Positions 5,986 through 14,964 of a stretch of DNA of 19,982 nucleotides are shown piece after piece; within the stretch, counting starts at the first letter, position 1, and the number at the start of each line of letters is the position of its first letter. This DNA comes from CAYPEK01 sp964409645. Its GTDB lineage: Bacteria; UBP15; UBA6099. The stretch covers positions 1 through 19,982 of the forward strand of contig CAYPEK010000081.1 of assembly GCA_964409645.1 (NCBI GenBank), in the 5' to 3' direction. A program made the position numbers and the translations under genes. The notes beneath the pieces were generated by a model. That model worked only from the letters and a program-made list of their open reading frames with translations, was not told where the DNA came from and did no database searches.

Positions 5986-8379
5986 ATGACTGAACAAATC
6001 AAATCGGGACAGTTTATCCTCGAATACGACCTTGCAACCGGCAAGTTCGGGCTGCGGGACGAAGGCAGCGGCGCGTGGATATTCGAGAGCGCGTGCGCGT
6101 GCATCGAGTTTTCGAGGGAGGGCGGGGGCGTTTGCTCGTGCGGCGTCGAGACGCAGAAGGCGGACGCGGCCGACGGGATGCTTTTCACGCAGAGTTACGC
6201 CGGGTCGCCGTTCACAACCGAACTAAAGGTATCTCCGCTGACAGAGGCGGACGGCTTCAAGCTTCGGCTGACGATCAAAAACGGCGGGCCGACGGCGGTC
6301 AGCAATGTGGATTTTTATCCGCTTTCGCTCGAAAGTGTCAAGGGCGGCGCGCTGTTCGGCCGCGGCCCGGGCCACGATTATAAATTCCTTCGGAACGGGT
6401 TCCTGACGTGGAGCGGCGCGGAGGTGCGCGGCTGGAACGAGACGATGACGCAGACGCTGCATCCGCTCGTACACAACGCGACGCACAACTCGACGGTGCC
6501 GGTGCCGCGCGGTCGCGGCCGGTTCATCGGCGAGTGGTTCGGCGCGGTGAGGGATCAGGTGTCGGGCGGCCTGATCGTCGCGGGGTTCACCACGACGGCG
6601 GACCAACTCGCGCAGATAGATTTCAAGTCGCGCAACGGCAACTTCCATTTTCTGCGGGCGGTGTGCCACGCGGAGAATATCCCGCTCGCGCCGGGTGGCG
6701 AACTCTCGTCGGAGGAGCTCGTAATACTCGCGCTGCCGCCGAAACCGGCGGAACAGAATGTAGCGGCGGCGCTCGATTTCGACGCGCCGCTCAAGACGTA
6801 CGCACGGCTCGCGGCCGCGCAGACGCAGGCCCCGGTGTCGAAGCAGTTCCCGACGCCGCCGGTCGGCTGGTGCTCGTGGTACTACTATTTTGAAAAAATG
6901 GATCAGAAGGTCATTCTCGAAAACATCGACGCGGCGAAGTCGCTTTCCGACAAACTCCCGATCTCGGTGTTTCAGGTGGACGACGGCTATCAGCCCGCGC
7001 CGGGCGACTGGATGAAGGTGAACAGCCGGTTCCCGAAGGGCGTTGAATGGATGTCGCGGCGGATACTCGAAGCGGGCTACACGCCGGGGCTGTGGGTGGC
7101 GCCGTTTTTCGCGACGCACCGTAGCGAGCTTTACAAGAAAAACAAGGATTGGTTTGTGAGGCGTGAGGGCGGCGGCCCGAAGGCGGTCTCGATCTGGCCG
7201 CAGCCGGCTTCGCTCGGCATCAAATACGGAATTGACAATACGCACCCTGACGCGGCGCGATGGATGAAGGAGATTTTCACCACGATCGTGCGCGACTGGG
7301 GATACAAATATCTGAAACTCGACTTTTTGTACGCGGGCGCGATCGACGGCGAGCGGCACGATCCGCACGCGACGCGCGCTCAGGCGTTCCGGCGCGGACT
7401 CGAAATCATCCGCGAGGCCGCCGGGCCGGACACGTACATCGTCGGCTGCGGCATCCCGATTGCGCTCGGCCTCGGCATCGTCAACGGAATGCGGATGTCG
7501 GGCGACACCGCGCCGTACTGGGAGGATTTTCTTCAGTCGAAGATACTCGGGCACCCGTCCGCGCCGAGCGTGACTGGTCCCGCGATCATGAATTTCACAC
7601 GCTATTTTCTCAATAATTTGTGGGGATTCAGCGATGCGGACTGCCTGATGTGCAGATTCGAGAACACGAAGCTGACGCACGATGAGGTGCTGACGCACGC
7701 GGCGATCGTCGCGCTGAGCGGCGGCCCGCTGTTCCTCAGCGACAATCTCGCTGAACTGACCAGCTCGTCGATCCGGCTCGCGCAGCAGCTCATCCCGCCG
7801 CTCGTGGATTCGGCGGTTCCGGCGGATCTGTTCGATACTTCGCCGCCGGCGACGCTCGTGAAACGATTCGACCGCGATTTCGATCCGGTGACGATTGTCG
7901 GCCGGTTCAACTGGAGCGAGCAGACGGCGGACCTGCCGGTGTTCTTCGGCAAGATCGGGCTCGACGAAAACACGGACTATCACGTGTTCGACGTGTGGGA
8001 GGAGCGCTATCACGGCGTGCATCGCGGGCGCGTGGTGCTGCCGCGCGTGCCGAAACACGCGTCGCGTATGCTCTCGCTGCGGCCGGTGTCGGCGCAGCCG
8101 CAGCTTGTCGCCACGACGTTCCATTTCACGCAGGGCGGCGTCGATCTCGTCTCGCAGAATTACGACGCGTCGGCCCGCAGGCTCACGTTCTCGCTGGCGG
8201 CGCCGTGCAACAGGGACGGAAAGATTTACATTTACAGTCCCGAAGGGTACACGCCCGGCCAGTGCGTTGTGCGCGGAACGGACGAGGCGCACGAAACGGT
8301 TCTGCGGCACATCACAGGCAGACTGTTCCGGCTCGACTTCGTCATGGACGATCGCGCAACCGTCGAGATCGATTTCTGA
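5986..8379 (+). CDS. Glycoside hydrolase family 36 alpha-galactosidase
   Basis: A 797-residue retaining alpha-galactosidase-type enzyme. After an N-terminal beta-sandwich domain (about residues 1-280) comes the (beta/alpha)8 barrel with the family's landmarks: GWCSWYYYF (from G294), FQVDDGYQ (D332, D333), PGLWVAPF, the presumed nucleophile D446 in KYLKLDF, and the presumed acid/base D507 in RMSGDTAPYW. A C-terminal beta domain follows. No signal peptide is present, so substrates such as raffinose-type oligosaccharides or galactosyl fragments would be cleaved in the cytoplasm. The start is supported by GGAG and GGGA 8-13 bases upstream. GH36 also includes alpha-N-acetylgalactosaminidases and raffinose or stachyose synthase-like proteins, so the exact substrate is open. 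It opens the rightward gene series and is divergent from GH4. Confidence 0.88.
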   Translation: MTEQIKSGQFILEYDLATGKFGLRDEGSGAWIFESACACIEFSREGGGVCSCGVETQKADAADGMLFTQSYAGSPFTTELKVSPLTEADGFKLRLTIKNGGPTAVSNVDFYPLSLESVKGGALFGRGPGHDYKFLRNGFLTWSGAEVRGWNETMTQTLHPLVHNATHNSTVPVPRGRGRFIGEWFGAVRDQVSGGLIVAGFTTTADQLAQIDFKSRNGNFHFLRAVCHAENIPLAPGGELSSEELVILALPPKPAEQNVAAALDFDAPLKTYARLAAAQTQAPVSKQFPTPPVGWCSWYYYFEKMDQKVILENIDAAKSLSDKLPISVFQVDDGYQPAPGDWMKVNSRFPKGVEWMSRRILEAGYTPGLWVAPFFATHRSELYKKNKDWFVRREGGGPKAVSIWPQPASLGIKYGIDNTHPDAARWMKEIFTTIVRDWGYKYLKLDFLYAGAIDGERHDPHATRAQAFRRGLEIIREAAGPDTYIVGCGIPIALGLGIVNGMRMSGDTAPYWEDFLQSKILGHPSAPSVTGPAIMNFTRYFLNNLWGFSDADCLMCRFENTKLTHDEVLTHAAIVALSGGPLFLSDNLAELTSSSIRLAQQLIPPLVDSAVPADLFDTSPPATLVKRFDRDFDPVTIVGRFNWSEQTADLPVFFGKIGLDENTDYHVFDVWEERYHGVHRGRVVLPRVPKHASRMLSLRPVSAQPQLVATTFHFTQGGVDLVSQNYDASARRLTFSLAAPCNRDGKIYIYSPEGYTPGQCVVRGTDEAHETVLRHITGRLFRLDFVMDDRATVEIDF

Positions 8380-8498
8380 GCGTCGCGGAAGAAGCGGCAA
8401 TAATCTTTCATTTGATTTTATCTCCATTATGTTTACGTTCAGCAACAACATGGCCGCCGACAGCATTTTTTAATGTAAGAACTCATTCGAATTAAACA

Positions 8499-8550
8499 TA
8501 TAATCCACAGAGAACAATACTGGTTTTGCGTTGCGGTTTTGATGTATAAT
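8499..8550 (+). promoter_or_regulatory. Candidate -10 boxes before the Tat metallophosphatase gene
   Basis: Two perfect TATAAT hexamers occur at 8499-8504 and 8545-8550; neither has a convincing -35 box. The second would start transcription near 8557, which argues that translation starts at 8584 rather than at the earlier in-frame ATGs at 8539 or 8557. The 204-base gap after the GH36 gene holds nothing else I can identify. Confidence 0.35.
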
Positions 8551-8583
8551 CGCGGCATGAAGAAAGACGGGAGCGGCAATCAG

Positions 8584-9651
8584 ATGGAAAATGACAAGAA
8601 GACGGGTTTCGGGAAACTGACGCGACGTGAGTTCATGGCGGGTACGGCGGCTGCGGGCGCGGCGTTATTTTTGGGCGGCATCGGTCGCGCGTCGGAGGGG
8701 TTTACGGTCGGCGCTACGGCGGAACCGGCGGCTGATGCGGCGGCTCACGTCGGTATCTTCAAGATGCCGGAGGGAGCGAAACAGATAAGGATTCTCCAGT
8801 TCACGGATACGCACATACATTACGTTTCAAAAAATATTCCGACCGAGCCCGACCGCGTGAAGATGATTAAGCAGATCACGGACATAATAAAGCCCGACAT
8901 GATCGCGAACACGGGCGATTTCTGGGCGACGAACAACGGCGGGCAGGGGAACACGTACTGCAAATGGGCGTGCATGGAGTTTGTGAAGTTGAATACGCCG
9001 TGGGCGTTTGCATGGGGCAACCACGACGAGTCGAGCGACTATGCGAAGGCGCATGCGATTCTCGAACAGGCGCCGAACTCGATGTACAAGGGCGCGTTGT
9101 CGGATGGCAACTACACGATCGAGGTTCGCGCGGCGGACGGATCGGGGCCGCTGCTGAACCTGATTTTTCTTAACGACGTTCCGAATGGCTTCACCGATGC
9201 GGGCGGTGTGAAATGGTTCGAGAACGAGGCGGCACGGATTAAAGCGGCGTATAAGACGCCGCCGCCCGCGCTGCTGTTTTTCCACATCCCGCTGCCGCAG
9301 TATATGAGGATTCCCGCGGCAAAGGACGCGAGAGGCGTAATGCTCGAGAGGATTTGCCACGAGAACGGCTCGGAGAAGGCGCTGAAGGCGTTCAAAAAGT
9401 CCGGGTTTGTAAGGGCTTGCTTCTGCGGGCACGACCATACAAACGATTGTTATGGAACTGTTGAGGGAATCCGCCTGCAGTACAGCCGTGCATTTGGCGG
9501 ATACGGCGCGGACAAGGTTCGCAAAGGCGCTACATTGCTGACTGTTGACTTATCCACGGCGGCGATCGATTCGAAGTCGGTTTTCGCGGATGGAACAAGC
9601 TGGACTCCGGTGCCGTTCACAACGCAACGGCCGGTGGGGACGATATACTGA
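8584..9651 (+). CDS. Tat-exported calcineurin-like metallophosphatase
   Basis: A 355-residue exported phosphoesterase. A twin-arginine signal (LTRREFM, residues 12-18, then an Ala/Gly-rich hydrophobic stretch) indicates export of the folded, metal-loaded enzyme. Dimetal motifs follow in order: FTDTHIH (D75, H77), NTGDFW (D112), WGNHDES (N146, H147), FFHIP (H234) and CGHDHTND (H283, H285). It resembles purple-acid-phosphatase or Icc-like exported phosphatases; substrate unknown. I chose ATG 8584 because GGGAG lies 10 bases upstream and a perfect TATAAT overlaps the longer frame from 8539. It is followed after 35 bases by the alpha/beta hydrolase gene, so co-transcription is likely. It is the third phosphoesterase-type gene in the locus. 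Confidence 0.82.
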   Translation: MENDKKTGFGKLTRREFMAGTAAAGAALFLGGIGRASEGFTVGATAEPAADAAAHVGIFKMPEGAKQIRILQFTDTHIHYVSKNIPTEPDRVKMIKQITDIIKPDMIANTGDFWATNNGGQGNTYCKWACMEFVKLNTPWAFAWGNHDESSDYAKAHAILEQAPNSMYKGALSDGNYTIEVRAADGSGPLLNLIFLNDVPNGFTDAGGVKWFENEAARIKAAYKTPPPALLFFHIPLPQYMRIPAAKDARGVMLERICHENGSEKALKAFKKSGFVRACFCGHDHTNDCYGTVEGIRLQYSRAFGGYGADKVRKGATLLTVDLSTAAIDSKSVFADGTSWTPVPFTTQRPVGTIY

Positions 9652-9686
9652 CACCGCCGGGAGGCGGAAAGAACGGAGACGACCGG

Positions 9687-10655
9687 ATGATTACGAACAA
9701 GAGAAAGATTCTGACGGTGATCGCGCTGGCGGCGGTCGCGCTGAGTTGCCGTTTAGCGACAATACCGGCGCTGGCGACGGTGCCGGAAAAGACGGCCGCT
9801 TATGTGAAGACTTATGAGTACGACCACAACATGCCGCTGAACGCGGAAGTGAAGGAAGTGCGCACGGTGGGCGGCTATACGCTCTACCACGTGCTGTACG
9901 ACAGCACGAACGGCGAGAGGGTGCCCGCGCATCTGTACATTCCGACGCGCGGCAAGGCGCCGTATCCCTGCGTGATCGTTCAGCACGGTTACAGCGGCGA
10001 CAAGAGTTTCGGCGATCTGTTCGCGGGTGTGCTCGCGCCGAAAGGTTATGCACTGATGGCGATCGACATCGAGTATCACGGCGAGCGCAAGGAAGCGGGC
10101 AAGGACGTGTTCACGATTGATGTGGCGGACAACGTGCGCTCTCTGCACCAGACCGTGCAGGACCAGATGCGCATGGTGGATTACCTTGTGTCGCGGCCGG
10201 ACATCGACCCGAAACGGATCGGCTATTTCGGTGCGAGTCTTGGGTCGTTCCTCGGCTCGATTTTCACAGGTGTGGACTCGCGCATCAAGACGGTGATACT
10301 GATGGTGGGCGGCGGCGGCTGGGACGATATGCTCAAAACCAGTCAGGTGGCCCCGTTCGGTGTCATTCGGAATCATCTCGATAATAAAGACGATGCGATT
10401 AAGGCTTTCGCTGACAAGATGGACGTGATCGACCCGCTGAATTTCGTCGGACTGATTTCACCGCGCACGTTGCTGATGATCAACTGCGAGAACGACCATT
10501 ACGTTCCGAAGAAGACCGGCGAAGCGCTCTATCAGATGGCGGGCGACCCGAAGGAGATCAAATGGTTCACGTGCGCGGGCGATGTCGCACACGTGCCGCC
10601 GATCGACAAGTCCACGTCGCTTCTGAAAAAGTGGTACGATAAGAATCTGAAATAA
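9687..10655 (+). CDS. Secreted alpha/beta-hydrolase (acetyl-xylan-esterase/dienelactone-hydrolase type)
   Basis: A 322-residue serine hydrolase. The N-terminus is a Sec signal (basic TNKRK, hydrophobic core, probable cleavage PALA-TVPEK near residue 30). The fold shows HGYSGD with the oxyanion-hole HG (100-101), the nucleophile elbow GASLG (S184), the acid D270 in NCENDHYVP and H302 in DVAHVPP, a complete catalytic triad. Family members remove acetyl, feruloyl or other ester groups from polysaccharides, or hydrolyse small esters. In this setting a glycan de-esterase role is an inference. GGAG 8-11 bases upstream supports the ATG. It lies 35 bases after the Tat phosphatase and 32 before the acylase gene, a compact operon arrangement. 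Confidence 0.8.
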   Translation: MITNKRKILTVIALAAVALSCRLATIPALATVPEKTAAYVKTYEYDHNMPLNAEVKEVRTVGGYTLYHVLYDSTNGERVPAHLYIPTRGKAPYPCVIVQHGYSGDKSFGDLFAGVLAPKGYALMAIDIEYHGERKEAGKDVFTIDVADNVRSLHQTVQDQMRMVDYLVSRPDIDPKRIGYFGASLGSFLGSIFTGVDSRIKTVILMVGGGGWDDMLKTSQVAPFGVIRNHLDNKDDAIKAFADKMDVIDPLNFVGLISPRTLLMINCENDHYVPKKTGEALYQMAGDPKEIKWFTCAGDVAHVPPIDKSTSLLKKWYDKNLK

Positions 10656-10687
10656 CAAAATCCATAAATCAGGCGGGGGACCGGCCG

Positions 10688-13201
10688 ATGAAGAAGGCAC
10701 TCGTCATAATCGCCGTGGCGATCACAGTCGTTGCGGCAGGCGCATGCATTGTTGTGAATGTGATAATGAACCGCGGGCTGCCGCAGTATTCGGGGACGGT
10801 GGTTGCGGCGGGGCAGATCGTACCCGGCGCGAAAGTAACGGTTTATCGCGACGCGGACGGCGTGTCGCACATCGTCGCGGACACAGAGCAGGACGCATAT
10901 TTCGCGCTCGGATACGTGCACGCGCAGGAGCGGCTTTTTCAGATGGACCTGACGCGGATGATGGCGTCCGGGCGGCTGACCGAGCTGATCGGCGACGCGA
11001 AAACGGACCCCGGCATGATGGGGCACAACTCACTCCTCGAACAGGACAAGTTCAACCGCCTGATCGGCCTGAGGATGCTCGGCGAGAAGGGCGCGAAGTT
11101 GCTCACGGGCGAATCGAAGGAAATAATCGAGAGCTACTGCGCGGGTATCAACACGTATATCGACACGGCGAAAAGCCTCCCGCCGGAGTTCACGCTGCTC
11201 GGGAGGAAGCCGGAGCACTGGACGCCTGCGGATGTGATAATGCTTGGGCGGCTGATTGCGTGGAGCCTGTCGCTGAACATGCGGTTCGAGATCGCGCGTC
11301 TCGAAGCGGTGGGCGAGCTCGGCCGCGAGCGCGGCTGGGAATTGTTCCCGCGTTACGCGGCGGGCGGTCCGTACATCATCGACCCGTCGATTAAGAAGTA
11401 CAATCCGCAGGGGAAGGTGATCGAGCCGGCCCCGGTGCCGGTGCCGCCGGATGTGCTGAAAAGCGAACTCGCCGTGGCGCTGCTCCGCGCGGACGACGCA
11501 AACCGTGCCGCGCTCGGCATCTCCGGTTTCGAACTCGCGAGCAATAACTGGGTGGTATCCGGAGCGCACACCAAGAGCGGAAAGCCGCTGCTCGCGAACG
11601 ATCCGCACCTGATCCACATGCTGCCGTCGGTGTTTTATGAGACGCACCTTGTCACGAAGGACGGCCTCAATGTGATCGGAGTTTCGTTCCCCGGAATGCC
11701 TTTCATGACCCTCGGGCATACGCCCACGATGGCGTGGGCGGCGACGACGACCCGCTGCGACAAGCAGGACCTGTTCGTCGAAAAGGTCAATCCGAATAAC
11801 CCCGAACAGTATCTGCACACGGGCGAATGGTTGACATTCGGCAAGCGCGAGGAAGTGTTCAAGATCAAGTCGAAAGGCGGCTTCCGTACTGAGAAGGTTG
11901 TTCTGAGGACGACGATACACGGGCCGGTTATCAACGATCTGCTGCCGGGTGTGGGAAAAGACGCCATGCCGATCGCGCTCGCGTGGACGGGTTACACGCT
12001 GACGGACGATTCGAAAGGGTTCCTCGCCGTTGCGCGCGCCCGCGATGCCGTCGAGGTGAAGAAAGCGTTGAGGCTGATCGGCTCGCCCGTGCAGAACTGG
12101 GTGTTCGCGGACACGAAGGGCAACATCGGCTATTTCGCGAGCGGCTTGTACCCGGCGCGCGCGAAGGGCGACGGCACGATCCCAGTCCCCGGTTGGACGG
12201 GCGACTACGACTGGCGCGGGTTCGTCCCGTACAGAGAGTTGCCACAACTCAATAACCCAAAGAATGGGATGATCGTAACGGCGAACAACGCTGTTCTGCC
12301 TGAGGAGGATTACCCGTACGTCGTCTCGTTCACTTATGAAAAATACCGCGCGCTGCGGATTCATCAGATGCTCGGAGAAAAGAAGAAATTCACTGCGGCG
12401 GATTTCGAGAAGATGCAGCATGACACGAAGTCGCTGCATGCCGCCGAGGTCGTCCCGGTGTTTCTCGCGTCGTTCGAACGCGCGGGCGATAAGAATGATC
12501 CGCTCGCGGTGAAGGCCGCGAAATCTCTGAAGGATTGGGACTTCTTCTGCAATCCGGACAGCGTCGGCGCGGCGGTGTTCGCGACGGCGTATAAAGCGGC
12601 GCTCGACCTGACGTTCGGCGACGAGGTGTCGAAGGAACTGCTGCTGCAATTCTACGAAACGCCGGATGTGGAGAACACGACAACGCCGATGTATCTGACG
12701 GGCGAGTCGTCGTTCATGGACGATAAGAAGACGGACAGGGTGGAGACGCGCGACGACATACTCGCGGCGGCGGTGAAGGTGGCGGGCCACAAGCTCGCGG
12801 AGCGGTTCGGCAACGACCCGGCGAAATGGAAATGGGGCAGCCTGCACGTGGTGACATTCGGCCATCCGTTCGGCGCGGTCAAACCGCTCAGGCGGTTGTT
12901 CCCGGTGTACAAAATCCCGGCGTACGGCGGTCGCGGAACGGTGTTCAACGGACACTATCTCTGGCTCGATTACAAGTTCCCGGTTGTGGCGGGGCCGTGC
13001 TTCCGGCAGGTGATCGACATGGCGGATGTGCCGGGGGCGCGGATGGTGATAGATACGGGTGAATCCGGCCACCCGCGCATGAAGCATTTTTTCGACCAGA
13101 ACGACAAGTGGCTAAACGGCGGAATGATCCCGATGGAAATGGACATCGAAAAGATAAAAAGGAGCAACGAAGGCGTTCTGGAGATTGTCCCGAAGCGGTG
13201 A
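10688..13201 (+). CDS. Penicillin acylase family (S45) Ntn-hydrolase
   Basis: An 837-residue precursor of the Ntn-hydrolase amidase family that includes penicillin G acylases and acyl-homoserine-lactone acylases. The N-terminal hydrophobic segment (residues 4-24) is a signal or membrane anchor. The alpha-subunit region carries VYRDADGVSHI and the conserved YVHAQERLFQMDL stretch. A linker (about residues 240-284) precedes the autoprocessing site: A-SNNWVVSG, with S285 as the expected new N-terminal catalytic serine of the beta subunit, followed by KPLLANDPHL. The oxyanion-type Asn is probably in the ITVTANNAV-like segment (VTANNAV). The RBS is GGGGGA, 7-12 bases before the ATG. Substrate unknown: an N-acyl sugar, acyl amino acid or signal molecule could apply. 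Sits between the esterase and the GH67-like gene with gaps of 32 and 45 bases. Confidence 0.88.
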   Translation: MKKALVIIAVAITVVAAGACIVVNVIMNRGLPQYSGTVVAAGQIVPGAKVTVYRDADGVSHIVADTEQDAYFALGYVHAQERLFQMDLTRMMASGRLTELIGDAKTDPGMMGHNSLLEQDKFNRLIGLRMLGEKGAKLLTGESKEIIESYCAGINTYIDTAKSLPPEFTLLGRKPEHWTPADVIMLGRLIAWSLSLNMRFEIARLEAVGELGRERGWELFPRYAAGGPYIIDPSIKKYNPQGKVIEPAPVPVPPDVLKSELAVALLRADDANRAALGISGFELASNNWVVSGAHTKSGKPLLANDPHLIHMLPSVFYETHLVTKDGLNVIGVSFPGMPFMTLGHTPTMAWAATTTRCDKQDLFVEKVNPNNPEQYLHTGEWLTFGKREEVFKIKSKGGFRTEKVVLRTTIHGPVINDLLPGVGKDAMPIALAWTGYTLTDDSKGFLAVARARDAVEVKKALRLIGSPVQNWVFADTKGNIGYFASGLYPARAKGDGTIPVPGWTGDYDWRGFVPYRELPQLNNPKNGMIVTANNAVLPEEDYPYVVSFTYEKYRALRIHQMLGEKKKFTAADFEKMQHDTKSLHAAEVVPVFLASFERAGDKNDPLAVKAAKSLKDWDFFCNPDSVGAAVFATAYKAALDLTFGDEVSKELLLQFYETPDVENTTTPMYLTGESSFMDDKKTDRVETRDDILAAAVKVAGHKLAERFGNDPAKWKWGSLHVVTFGHPFGAVKPLRRLFPVYKIPAYGGRGTVFNGHYLWLDYKFPVVAGPCFRQVIDMADVPGARMVIDTGESGHPRMKHFFDQNDKWLNGGMIPMEMDIEKIKRSNEGVLEIVPKR

Positions 13202-13231
13202 CTCGTTTCTACAGGCGGCGGTAAAGGAATA

Positions 13232-13247
13232 AGGAGAGTATTGCGGA
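13232..13247 (+). promoter_or_regulatory. Ribosome binding site that decides the GH67-like start
   Basis: AAGGAG ends at 13236. It is 10 bases from ATG 13247 but only 4 from the in-frame TTG at 13241, so ATG 13247 is preferred. Confidence 0.6.
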
Positions 13248-14905
13248 TGCCATTGCATAATGTTGACAGACGGCGACGGATAACGAAAATTGCGGCGAGC
13301 GCGGTGCTGATGGTGGCGGCTCTGGTAATAATGACGCCGGTTTGCCGCGCGGAGGATAAAGCGCCGGCGATGGAATATCGCGCGTGGGCGTTCCAAACGG
13401 GGAAGTGGAACTATCTCAAGAAACAGATTCCGATGGCGCGGAAAGCCGGGATGAACAGAATACAGCTTTCCCACAACATAATCATGGATGCGCAGGAAAT
13501 GTGGGAGGGCCCCGGCGCGAACATTCAGCGAAAGCTGGTCGAAAAGTGCATTGCCGAAGCGAAGAAGAACGACCTCAAGGTTGACGTATGGGTACACGAA
13601 TTTTCCGGCGTTCCGAAGAAATTCACCAAGGACGGCAAGCTGGTGATTTCCGACGAACTGTGGGACTGGCTGCGTGCAAAGTACGTCAGGCTTTTCGATA
13701 CCGTGGACGGAATCGACGGGCTCGTGCTGACGTTTGCCGAAACGCAATACAAGCTATACTCTCCCGACGAGGTGGACTCGGGAGGCGACACGCTCGCGCA
13801 GTTTGTGAAGATGATAGACATCATAGCGGAAGAATGCGACAAGCGCGGCAAAGTGTTGATAATACGCACTTTCATACACCGGCCGGAAGAGCTCGCGGTC
13901 GTACAGAACGCGGTGCAAAGGCTTGCAAAAGACATCAAGCGAAACAACATCATGCTGATGGCGAAATGCTCGCCTCACGACTGGTCCCCGTACTACCCGT
14001 ATGAAACGACTTTCTCGAACAACCCCGGCTTTCCGCTGATAATGGAAATGGACAGCGGTCAGGAATACACCGGCCAAAGCTGGATTCCACATGCCGAAGT
14101 TGAATATACGCATCAGGTGTTGAGCTACGTGAGGTCGAAGGGCGCGGTTGGAGCCGTCACGCGCGTTGACAGGTACGACAATACATCGGTGGGCACGCTG
14201 AACGAGGTCAACCTTCTCGCGTTCAGCCGTTTCGCGCAGAATCCCGTGCTGCAACCTGAAGATTTCTGGCGTGAGTGGGCGGCCGACCGCTACGGAGCTG
14301 ACGCTGCGCCGCATGTAATCTCCGCGCTGAAACGCACTTTCGACATCACGAATATAATCATGTTCCCGTTGCAGCAGTGGGTGTCGGATCACAGCAAAGT
14401 TCCGACATACGATTACGCGAAGTCGCACATACTCGATTTCGGAGGCTACTCCGTCGGGAGATGGATCGACAGCCCGTTTTACGAGCGGAGCTACGAGATG
14501 ATGGCCGATCCCGACGGCGATACATTTATAATGGTGGCGCATGAAAAGGAACTTGCGAGGAAACTGATGGCGGCGTCGCGTGCGGATCTGGAAAATGCAA
14601 AACCATTCTTGAAAGAGGATGCTTACAGCGAATTCGAGCAGCAGTTCGATATCATGGCGGACATGGTGGATATAAGCGAGCTGTGCCAACTCGCAATTCT
14701 GAAAACCATGAGATATGAAAAGCTGCGCGCCGGATCGTCCGGCAGCGTTGAAGCCGACGCTCTCAGGAAAGAGATCGAAGCACACCTCGATGCGCTTGCT
14801 GTTTTCGAGAAGGAATTCGGGAAGAAATACGGCTTCGTTATTTTTGATAACAACACGGTCAGGATCGGCGCTTTCATAGACAGCGTGAAGGCTGTTGTTA
14901 AATAG
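13247..14905 (+). CDS. Secreted GH67-like (alpha-glucuronidase-related) protein
   Basis: A 552-residue secreted protein: basic N-terminus (DRRRRITK), hydrophobic core and probable cleavage VCRA-EDK near residue 35. The rest looks like a TIM barrel. Motifs recall GH67 alpha-glucuronidases: PLIMEMDSGQEYTGQ (263-277), similar to the family's ELQITQEY segment that carries a catalytic acid; an AVTRVDRYDN stretch; NEVNLLAFSRFAQNP (319-333); and FWREWAADRYG, like the usual segment after the barrel. E165 in TFAETQ is a candidate acid/base. Overall divergence is high and canonical GH67 is longer, so this may be a new or distant family acting on uronic-acid side chains. I could not place it in a known family with certainty. 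Last of the tightly spaced gene series; a 59-base gap follows. Confidence 0.55.
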   Translation: MPLHNVDRRRRITKIAASAVLMVAALVIMTPVCRAEDKAPAMEYRAWAFQTGKWNYLKKQIPMARKAGMNRIQLSHNIIMDAQEMWEGPGANIQRKLVEKCIAEAKKNDLKVDVWVHEFSGVPKKFTKDGKLVISDELWDWLRAKYVRLFDTVDGIDGLVLTFAETQYKLYSPDEVDSGGDTLAQFVKMIDIIAEECDKRGKVLIIRTFIHRPEELAVVQNAVQRLAKDIKRNNIMLMAKCSPHDWSPYYPYETTFSNNPGFPLIMEMDSGQEYTGQSWIPHAEVEYTHQVLSYVRSKGAVGAVTRVDRYDNTSVGTLNEVNLLAFSRFAQNPVLQPEDFWREWAADRYGADAAPHVISALKRTFDITNIIMFPLQQWVSDHSKVPTYDYAKSHILDFGGYSVGRWIDSPFYERSYEMMADPDGDTFIMVAHEKELARKLMAASRADLENAKPFLKEDAYSEFEQQFDIMADMVDISELCQLAILKTMRYEKLRAGSSGSVEADALRKEIEAHLDALAVFEKEFGKKYGFVIFDNNTVRIGAFIDSVKAVVK

Positions 14906-14964
14906 AAACAGTTGCTAACCTGATTATAAATGCGGTCAAAACGTGGGCAGGTTTGGAGAACGCA

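Noticed and set aside
6223..8466. Very long minus-strand open frame (747 aa) opposite GH36
   Set aside because: Arginine-rich, low-complexity translation typical of antisense frames in GC-rich genes; the plus-strand GH36 motifs are unambiguous.
11030..13087. Long minus-strand open frame (685 aa) opposite the acylase gene
   Set aside because: Same artefact: rich in Arg and His, no recognisable domain, and the sense strand encodes a clear S45 acylase.
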